Below, in pieces: positions 5,869 through 10,082 of a stretch of 10,082 nucleotides of DNA. The DNA is taken from the NCBI GenBank assembly GCA_021826525.1, contig JAKAZU010000028.1, positions 1 to 10,082 of the forward strand, given 5' to 3'. Both the position numbers and the translations under genes were made by a program. Numbering within the stretch: the stretch's first letter is position 1; each line of letters opens with the position of its first letter. The notes under the pieces are model-generated. The model searched no databases. It saw only the letters and a list, made by a program, of their open reading frames with translations, and was not told the origin of the DNA. Source of the DNA: Thermoplasmata archaeon (GTDB lineage: Archaea > Thermoplasmatota > Thermoplasmata > UBA184).

Positions 5869-6990
5869 TCATCCGCCGCCTCCTCGACCCACCGGGGCGA
5901 ACCGGCGTGTCGAGGTCTCCATCGAGCCACGGATGTGGCGAGCGAGGTGGGCCGCGCTTCGCCCGAACGCATCCGCTAGGAGGATTGGAGCGGCCGCCGG
6001 CATCGCAGCGCCCGAGAGCGAACGCGAAGACCCCTGGATCGCGGCCCCCGCGCCTCCACGGCCTCCGCCGCCGCTACTCGAGAACGCCTGCGCCCCCGAC
6101 GACGGCCCACGGGACGCCTGGGCGAGACCCCGCTCGACCCCGTTCGAGAGCGTGGAACCGACGTTCGGGAACCCGAAGGAGGAGAGCTGCGTGCCGGACA
6201 TCGACAATAGGAACGGCGAAGCGAGGGCGATCGACAGGTACGCAACGAGCAGTCCCACGTTCGGCGAGCCCACCGCGAGCTCGAGCGGGATGATGAGAAC
6301 GCACGGTAGGAAGGCGAGCTCGATGAACAATAGCCATCCGCGCTTCGCCCAGATCGAGAGCGGGCGGATCGGCCAGACAATCGTAAAGAGCGGCAGGACG
6401 ACGATCAGCACCGCGAGGAGAGCATCTCGCACGCCGATCGCGAGCGCTAACAGGAGCACGAGGGAGAACTGAACGAAAGCGAGGACGAACGCGAGCGCGC
6501 CGTTGCTCCAGGAGAAGCTGAACTCCGCGCTCCCCGCGAGATTCACCCAATGCTGCCAAGCGCCGCCATCGTAGCCGGCGATGGTCGGGTACATCGCGCC
6601 GGCGACCTCGAGGATCCCGCCGGCGATCGGGACGGTGAAGTTGGCGAGGACAACCGCGACCACGAACCGCGCGATCAGGCCGTCCGCCCATGCCGGCGAG
6701 CGGGGCCAGACCGACTTCGCGAGGTAGACGCCACCGATGCCGATTGCGACGAGCGCGATGAGGGGATCAACGAGGCTCACCAGAGTGAACGAGCTGAAAT
6801 TCGCCGCTTGGGCGAGATAGCTCGGGCCTCCATGGCTCCCCGGTCCGAGCGGTGGGAACAGCTGGCCGACCTGCAGCTCGGGAACGACCAGGTGGTCGTA
6901 CGTGGGCCCGATGACCGCGGCGAGCGCCGCGGTCAGCGCGGCGAACAGCCCGAAAAGGATCGCCTGGACGATCTGGCCGATGTCGACCAT
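5869..6990 (-). CDS. VirB6/TrbL-like polytopic membrane protein
   Basis: 373 residues from ATG 6990 to TGA 5869. About seven hydrophobic segments: 5-28, 68-92, 106-128, 164-186, 188-208, 216-238 and 244-265. A Gly/Pro-rich extracytoplasmic loop (40-58) lies after the first. The C-terminal 105 residues are soluble and rich in Gly, Ser and Ala, with SSSGGGGRGGAGAA at 304-317, ending in GRGGGG. Five or more helices followed by a Gly/Ser-rich tail is the usual build of VirB6/TrbL/TrbP proteins, which line the membrane channel of type IV secretion systems. Such proteins diverge too fast for motifs, so the call rests on topology, tail composition and position between a pilin candidate and a PrgI/VirB4 pair. 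It starts 7 nt after the pilin stop and ends one base before the PrgI gene. CedA-like proteins of archaeal DNA exchange have a similar build. Confidence 0.72.
   Translation of the reverse strand: MVDIGQIVQAILFGLFAALTAALAAVIGPTYDHLVVPELQVGQLFPPLGPGSHGGPSYLAQAANFSSFTLVSLVDPLIALVAIGIGGVYLAKSVWPRSPAWADGLIARFVVAVVLANFTVPIAGGILEVAGAMYPTIAGYDGGAWQHWVNLAGSAEFSFSWSNGALAFVLAFVQFSLVLLLALAIGVRDALLAVLIVVLPLFTIVWPIRPLSIWAKRGWLLFIELAFLPCVLIIPLELAVGSPNVGLLVAYLSIALASPFLLSMSGTQLSSFGFPNVGSTLSNGVERGLAQASRGPSSGAQAFSSSGGGGRGGAGAAIQGSSRSLSGAAMPAAAPILLADAFGRSAAHLARHIRGSMETSTRRFAPVGRGGGG
5880..5886 (-). promoter_or_regulatory. Shine-Dalgarno-like sequence of the PrgI-domain gene
   Basis: The minus strand reads GAGGAGG, 12 nt before ATG 5867. 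The spacing is a little long, but the site lies inside the end of the VirB6-like gene and supports 5867 as the start over the in-frame ATG at 5972. Confidence 0.4.
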
Positions 6991-6997
6991 GGGGGCG

Positions 6998-7381
6998 TTA
7001 GACCCCGGTGATGACCCACTGCGCGAGCCCCCAGACGAGGCCCGTGATCGCGGCGGTGAAGACGAGCGTTCCGATCAGCGCGTCGCGCGCGCGGTCCTTC
7101 GCTTGCACCTTCTTCGTGATGTCGTTGGAGAACCAACTGAAGGCGACGCGTGCCCACACCAACGCGAGGATCCCACCGCCCGCCACCGCCAGGAGATCGA
7201 CCAGGCGGTTCACCGCCGCGGAGAAGTTTCCGACCGGGCTATTCGCCGACGCCGCCGACGGGGTCGGATGCGGAGCGTGGGGTCCCGCCACGGTTCCAGG
7301 AACGACCGCAGTTCCCGCGCCCACGCTGAGGAGGCTCGCGGCGAACACCGCGAATGCGATCGGGCCGAGGCGGGGGTTCAT
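6998..7381 (-). CDS. VirB2/TrbC-like pilin candidate
   Basis: 127 residues from ATG 7381 to TAA 6998. Residues 1-30 are a signal peptide or first membrane segment (MNPRL, then a hydrophobic run to about 28), followed by a Pro/His/Ala-rich linker (30-50). Two membrane helices (about 60-82 and 101-124) flank a charged loop, SNDITKKVQAKDRARD (85-100). A long leader plus two helices joined by a short, strongly positive cytoplasmic loop is the standard build of VirB2/TrbC major pilins, including the archaeal DNA-exchange pili. The gene lies just before the VirB6-like gene, as pilin genes often do. Its start overlaps the winged-helix gene stop as ATGA and has a good Shine-Dalgarno sequence. A much longer open frame upstream in the same phase is a shadow of the fibrillarin gene. 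Topology and context, not sequence motifs, carry the call. Confidence 0.72.
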   Translation of the reverse strand: MNPRLGPIAFAVFAASLLSVGAGTAVVPGTVAGPHAPHPTPSAASANSPVGNFSAAVNRLVDLLAVAGGGILALVWARVAFSWFSNDITKKVQAKDRARDALIGTLVFTAAITGLVWGLAQWVITGV

Positions 7382-7674
7382 CGTCCCTCCCGACGCTCGA
7401 TCCAAGTCAGTCGGACGACCCCGTCCTCTCCGCGATCCGATCGGATACGGCCCGTAGCGCACAATCGATCGATCGTGCGTCGCACGCTCGCCCAGGGCAC
7501 CCCTTCCTCCTCCGCGAGGAGCTCGACCATCGCCCGCTCTGCGCCATCGCACGGCTCGATGATCCGTCGTAGGACCTCGACCGCGTCCGGGGGCGCCCCC
7601 GACGGAGGCGGGCGCCTCCCCCACAGCCATCCGATCCAGCTCCCGCGCGTCGTTGCCTTCTCTTCGTCGTCCAT
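7378..7674 (-). CDS. Small winged-helix DNA-binding protein, first gene of the operon
   Basis: 98 residues from ATG 7674 to TGA 7378. Residues 30-92 fit a winged helix-turn-helix: helix DAVEVLRRIIEP (30-41), helix AERAMVELLAEEEG (45-58), recognition helix PWASVRRTIDRLCATG (60-75), then a wing RIRSDRGEDGVVRLTWI (76-92). The pattern of an opening helix, an SVRRTIDRL helix and a basic beta wing is typical of archaeal MarR- or ArsR-like regulators, but the exact family is not recognised. The N-terminus is odd: SWIGWLWGRR (12-21) is Trp-rich and may form an amphipathic membrane-contacting helix. As first gene, overlapping the pilin gene by ATGA, it is likely a regulator of the operon, and the inverted repeat just upstream is a candidate site for it. 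Whether it represses or activates cannot be told. Confidence 0.75.
   Translation of the reverse strand: MDDEEKATTRGSWIGWLWGRRPPPSGAPPDAVEVLRRIIEPCDGAERAMVELLAEEEGVPWASVRRTIDRLCATGRIRSDRGEDGVVRLTWIERREGR
7385..7391 (-). promoter_or_regulatory. Shine-Dalgarno sequence of the pilin candidate
   Basis: The minus strand reads GGGAGGG ending 3 nt before ATG 7381, within the 3' end of the winged-helix gene. Together with the ATGA overlap it fixes the start of the pilin gene. Confidence 0.6.
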
Positions 7675-7681
7675 GCAGCCA

Positions 7682-7698
7682 CCCGTCCATGCGACGGG
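7682..7698. promoter_or_regulatory. Inverted repeat, candidate operator of the secretion-like operon
   Basis: CCCGTC (7682-7687), a 5-base spacer CATGC, and GACGGG (7693-7698) form a perfect 6-bp inverted repeat. It lies between the operon TATA-like box and the start codon of the winged-helix gene, overlapping or just upstream of the expected transcription start. A regulator bound here would block RNA polymerase. The symmetry suits a dimeric winged-helix protein. A short RNA hairpin is the alternative if transcription starts further upstream. Confidence 0.4.
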
Positions 7699-7703
7699 AG
7701 GTC

Positions 7704-7710
7704 GGTATTT
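7704..7710 (-). promoter_or_regulatory. Probable TATA box of the secretion-like operon
   Basis: The minus strand reads AAATACC, the main A/T-rich patch in the 78-bp gap between the fibrillarin stop (7753) and the winged-helix start (7674). Its centre is 33 nt before the ATG, implying a transcription start near 7680 and a leader of a few bases. Low A/T content makes it a weak match. Confidence 0.45.
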
Positions 7711-7752
7711 GCGGCTGGATCGGCCCGCGAACGGTGAACGATGGGGCTGGGT

Positions 7753-8409
7753 TTACGACCGAACGAGGAGCGCCGTGTGCTCCCGCGAGAACGGCACGAG
7801 CGCCGTCTCCGATAGGACCGTCAAGCCCCCCCGCGAGAGCTCGGATCGAGCCGCATGGACGATCGCCGGAGCCGGGCGGGTCTGGGTCACGGAGCGGACC
7901 TTGAGCATCATGAGTCCCCGCCCGCCGGCGGCGAGGAGGGTCCTTGCGTTCTCCGCAAAGATCGCCGCCTGCGTTCGCTGGGCGATGTCCTGGTAGAGGA
8001 ACTCCACCGTCCCGACGTCCCCCGCATAGCGCTCGGGAAGCTGCGCGTCGGCCAGGATCGGGTAGAGATTGGTGCGTCGGCGAGCGAGCGCGAGCAGGGG
8101 AGCGAAGGAGGTCGGGCTCTTTTCGACCACGAAGATTCGCGCGTCCGGCAACAGGTCGGACAGGTGGCTCGCGGTGGTCCCGTGCGCTGCCCCGAGATAG
8201 AGCACGTTCTTCGCACCGACCCACGGCGCCTCCTCGGCCCCGCGCAGAAGCCAGGCGGCCAGCTTCGAACGGAATGGATCCCACTGGCGGTACTCGACGC
8301 GCGCGGAGACGCGGAGCTCCTCGCCGTAGACCCGCTCGCCGGGCCGCCGGTTGACCGTGTAGAGATCGCGCCCCTCACGAAACACGCCCGGCCAGTTCGT
8401 CGGATCCAT
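7753..8409 (-). CDS. flpA: Fibrillarin-like rRNA/tRNA 2'-O-methyltransferase
   Basis: 218 residues from ATG 8409 to TAA 7753, close to the usual archaeal length of about 210-230. N-terminal GVFREGRDLYTVN (8-20), VYGE (27-30) and YRQWDPFRSKLAAWL (40-54) are typical fibrillarin blocks. The S-adenosylmethionine site is YLGAAHGTTASHLSD (71-85), with acidic E96 at the next strand. YQDIAQ (139-144), with D141, and LMMLKVRS (166-173), with K170, supply the catalytic region. The usual loop is AASGTT; here the Ser is His (H76). In archaea the protein works with Nop5/Nop56 and L7Ae on C/D-box guide RNAs to methylate ribose 2'-OH groups of rRNA and tRNA. A nop5 gene commonly adjoins flpA but is not in this window; the partner here is the Rid-family gene 10 nt upstream, likely the same transcript. 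Confidence 0.95.
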   Translation of the reverse strand: MDPTNWPGVFREGRDLYTVNRRPGERVYGEELRVSARVEYRQWDPFRSKLAAWLLRGAEEAPWVGAKNVLYLGAAHGTTASHLSDLLPDARIFVVEKSPTSFAPLLALARRRTNLYPILADAQLPERYAGDVGTVEFLYQDIAQRTQAAIFAENARTLLAAGGRGLMMLKVRSVTQTRPAPAIVHAARSELSRGGLTVLSETALVPFSREHTALLVRS

Positions 8410-8419
8410 CGGACCCCGC

Positions 8420-8881
8420 TCAATCGATCGCGGCGACGATCTCGACTTCGACCGGTCCGTTCAGGGGGAGCGCGGTGACTCCAACCGATACACGGGCCGG
8501 CCGCGCCGCCTCCCCGAACAGCTGGACGAGGAGATCGGTCGCTCCGTTCCCGACCTCGTGCTGGCGGACGAAGCCGGGGGAGGAGGCGACGAAGACGACG
8601 ACGCGCACGACCCTCCGAACGCGGTCGAGCGATCCCAGCGCCGCCGCGAGCGCGCTCAGGGCCTGGAGGGTAGCACGACGCGCGAGATCCGTGGCGATCT
8701 CCGTCGAGACATCCCGATCCACGAGTCCTGGATGGACGACCGCTCCTCCCTCCACCACGATCTGGCCGGAGACCCAGGCGATCGGTCCGTCGGTCACGAC
8801 CGGGGTGTAGGAACCTACCGGCTTCGGCGGCGGGGGGAGCAGGATCCCCCGTTCGCGTAGGCGTTCGGTGACGCTCGGCAT
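8420..8881 (-). CDS. Rid-family (YjgF/YER057c/UK114) protein
   Basis: 153 residues from ATG 8881 to TGA 8420. GILLPPPPKPVGSYTPVV (12-29), VSGQIVVEGG (37-46), LGSLDRVRRVVRVVVFVAS (82-100) followed by PGF (102-104), GNGATDLLVQLFGEA (111-125) and ARPARVSVGVTALPLNGPVEVE (126-147) match the roughly 150-residue Rid subfamily that opens with a Pro-rich block (the YjgF_endoribonc type) rather than the 125-130-residue RidA archetype. R130 is placed where the family has its conserved substrate-binding Arg. RidA itself hydrolyses reactive enamines and imines made by PLP enzymes; the substrate of this subfamily is not known to me. It acts as a cytoplasmic trimer in the family. A longer open frame upstream to 9037 is rejected because it covers the promoter and the divergent DUF885 start. 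Its stop lies 10 nt before the flpA start. Confidence 0.9.
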   Translation of the reverse strand: MPSVTERLRERGILLPPPPKPVGSYTPVVTDGPIAWVSGQIVVEGGAVVHPGLVDRDVSTEIATDLARRATLQALSALAAALGSLDRVRRVVRVVVFVASSPGFVRQHEVGNGATDLLVQLFGEAARPARVSVGVTALPLNGPVEVEIVAAID

Positions 8882-8904
8882 GAGGAAGGGTATCCGGTCG
8901 CAGG

Positions 8905-8910
8905 GAAAAT
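8905..8910 (-). promoter_or_regulatory. TATA-like box of the Rid-family gene, leaderless
   Basis: The minus strand reads ATTTTC here, centred 26.5 nt before ATG 8881, and no Shine-Dalgarno sequence precedes the ATG. Position and composition are as expected for a leaderless archaeal transcript. The gap 8882-8994 (113 bp) holds this box and the one for the divergent DUF885 gene, and nothing else obvious. Confidence 0.5.
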
Positions 8911-8964
8911 GCTGCGGGAGGGCGCCCGGAGCGGTCGGAGTGGGGTCCGAAGCGGACCCGTGAC

Positions 8965-8971
8965 CGTTTAG
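8965..8971 (+). promoter_or_regulatory. TATA-like box of the DUF885 gene, leaderless
   Basis: CGTTTAG is centred 27 nt before ATG 8995. A GGAGGG follows at 8971-8976 but lies 18 nt before the ATG, too far to act as a normal ribosome binding site, so a leaderless transcript is more likely. Confidence 0.45.
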
Positions 8972-8994
8972 GAGGGAACCGCTTCGGCGCGGCG

Positions 8995-10082
8995 ATGACA
9001 CCGAACGTTCCGTCTGCGGCTGGGGAATTCGAGGCACTCGAGCGCCAGGTCGTGGACCATTTCTTCGAGCTCTATCCGAACTGGGCGGTCTCGCTCGGGC
9101 TGCACGAGTACGATGGCCGGCTGCCCCTGGTCTCCCGCGCCTCGACCGATCGTTGGGTCGGAGGGGCGGAGGCGCTGCTTCAGCGGCTGTCGGTCATCGA
9201 TGTGAGAGACGACGCGAATCGGAGCATCGACCGGTTCCTCCTGCAGCTCCTGCTCGAAGGCCCTCGATTCGACCTGAAGGATCTCGGCGAGTTCGACCGC
9301 AACCCGATGGTCCACCTCGGCTCGCTCTCCCTCACCTCGTATGTCGCTCGCGACTACGCTCCCATCACCCAGCGAGTGGAGGGGCTCGTCCAGATCTTGG
9401 ACGCGATCCCGGAGCATCTCGCCGAAGCCCGCCGGCGCCTCGGAGCGAAGCTTCCGAGGCCGTTTCTCCAACTCGCGATCTCGATGGGCCGGGGCCTGCC
9501 TGCCCACTTCCTTGAGGCCGAGGAGTTCGCCGCGAAGGCCGATCCGCTCCTCGGAGCTCAGGTAGCGAAGGTGCGTCGGCCGGCCGAGGCCGCGATCACC
9601 GCGTTCCTCGCGCACCTCCAGGACGATCTCCTGCCGCAGTCGACCGAGGATTTTGCGCTCGGGCCCCTGCGATTCCAGCGACTGCTCTTCGTGCGCGAAG
9701 GGCTCGAAACCCCATTCGCGGAGATTGAGAAGACCGGCTGGGTGGACCTGAAGCGCAACCAAGCCCGATTGGCGGAGATCGCAGCGGCGGAGCACTCGAG
9801 CAAGGACACGCTGTTCGAGAGACTCCGCCAGGACCACACGAGCGCCGCCGACCTGATCCCAACGGCGCAGGCCGAGGTCGAGTTCACTCGACGGTTCGTC
9901 CAGGATCGCGATCTCGTCTCGATCCCGGATCCGGCCAACTGCAAGGTCGAAGAAACGCCGGCCTGGGGCCGAGCGCTCTCCACGGCGAGCATGGACTCTC
10001 CCGGTCCGTTCGATACCTCGAGCGGGCAGGGGATCTACTACGTCACCCCGGTCGATACGAAGTGGAGTGCGAAGGAGCAGGA
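8995..10082 (+). CDS. DUF885 family protein, N-terminal part (runs off the window)
   Basis: The frame is open from ATG 8995 to the window end, 362 whole codons with no stop. Near the N-terminus, FFELYPNWAVSLGLHEYDGRL (residues 23-43) is the typical DUF885 opening: a Pro followed by a small-residue run and LGLHEYD. NRSIDRFLLQLLL (75-87) and NPMVHLGSLS (102-111) also fit. The rest is long, mostly helical and charged, with no membrane segment or signal peptide. Family members are usually near 550-600 residues, so about the last third is missing, including the HExxPGH-type motif that suggests a zinc peptidase-like or related hydrolase function in the family. Function therefore stays unassigned. 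It is divergent from the Rid gene across a 113-bp gap. The ATG is supported by the TATA-like box 27 nt upstream. Confidence 0.88.
   Translation, partial: MTPNVPSAAGEFEALERQVVDHFFELYPNWAVSLGLHEYDGRLPLVSRASTDRWVGGAEALLQRLSVIDVRDDANRSIDRFLLQLLLEGPRFDLKDLGEFDRNPMVHLGSLSLTSYVARDYAPITQRVEGLVQILDAIPEHLAEARRRLGAKLPRPFLQLAISMGRGLPAHFLEAEEFAAKADPLLGAQVAKVRRPAEAAITAFLAHLQDDLLPQSTEDFALGPLRFQRLLFVREGLETPFAEIEKTGWVDLKRNQARLAEIAAAEHSSKDTLFERLRQDHTSAADLIPTAQAEVEFTRRFVQDRDLVSIPDPANCKVEETPAWGRALSTASMDSPGPFDTSSGQGIYYVTPVDTKWSAKEQ

Noticed and set aside
4986..6293. 435-codon open frame on the plus strand
   Set aside because: Antisense to the PrgI-domain and VirB6-like genes; composition is not protein-like.
6991..7006. 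GGGG/CCCC stem around the pilin stop and before the VirB6-like start
   Set aside because: Only four pairs with a seven-base loop in GC-rich DNA; too weak to call a regulatory hairpin.
158..7674. Integrated conjugative element using the tRNA as attachment site
   Set aside because: No integrase, relaxase, excisionase or repeat of the tRNA 3' end was seen, and ordinary chromosomal genes lie between the tRNA and the cluster.
7382..8284. Upstream extension of the pilin frame to 428 codons
   Set aside because: Crosses the winged-helix and fibrillarin genes in another phase; the ATGA overlap, Shine-Dalgarno site and signal peptide place the start at 7381.
8968..9837. 289-codon minus-strand frame opposite the DUF885 gene
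   Set aside because: The plus-strand frame has clear DUF885 blocks and a promoter-like box; the antisense product has none.
1..10082. CRISPR array, insertion sequence or long direct repeats
   Set aside because: No regularly spaced repeats, transposase motifs or terminal inverted repeats were found by eye.

Overview
GC-rich window (roughly two thirds G+C by eye) from an archaeal chromosome. The archaeal signs are a fibrillarin-like rRNA 2'-O-methyltransferase, a fused 3-hexulose-6-phosphate synthase/RraA protein, a Glu tRNA gene with no encoded CCA, and TATA-like boxes about 27 nt before start codons that lack a Shine-Dalgarno sequence (leaderless transcripts). Gene content and base composition would fit a high-GC member of Thermoplasmatota, but that placement is an inference.

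Layout. Bases 1-91 hold the last codons of a plus-strand protein with a hydrophobic C-terminal segment. A minus-strand tRNA-Glu(UUC) follows (158-232). The HPS-RraA gene (319-1623, minus) and a beta-class DNA methyltransferase gene (1677-2486, plus) diverge from a 53-bp gap that holds a single near-palindromic TATA box. A seven-gene minus-strand cluster runs from 7674 down to 2510. Upstream of it lies a minus-strand pair, Rid-family protein then fibrillarin (8881 down to 7753). At the right edge is the first two thirds or so of a DUF885 protein (8995 to window end, plus), divergent from the Rid gene.

The centrepiece is the cluster 7674 to 2510. In transcription order it encodes a small winged-helix protein, a VirB2/TrbC-like pilin candidate (signal peptide plus two membrane helices), a seven-helix VirB6/TrbL-like channel protein, a PrgI-domain protein fused to what looks like the first part of a VirB4 N-terminal region, a small four-segment membrane protein, a VirB4/HerA-type ATPase and a hypothetical protein. 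Three ATGA stop/start overlaps and gaps of 1 and 7 nt bind the first six genes into one operon. This is the core of a single-membrane type IV secretion (conjugation-like) machine. No relaxase, VirD4 coupling protein, integrase or attachment repeat is visible, and housekeeping genes flank it, so a domesticated DNA-transfer or pilus system, comparable in composition to the archaeal Ced/Ted DNA-exchange systems, is the most interesting reading. A 6-bp inverted repeat between the operon TATA-like box and the first start codon is a candidate operator for the winged-helix protein.
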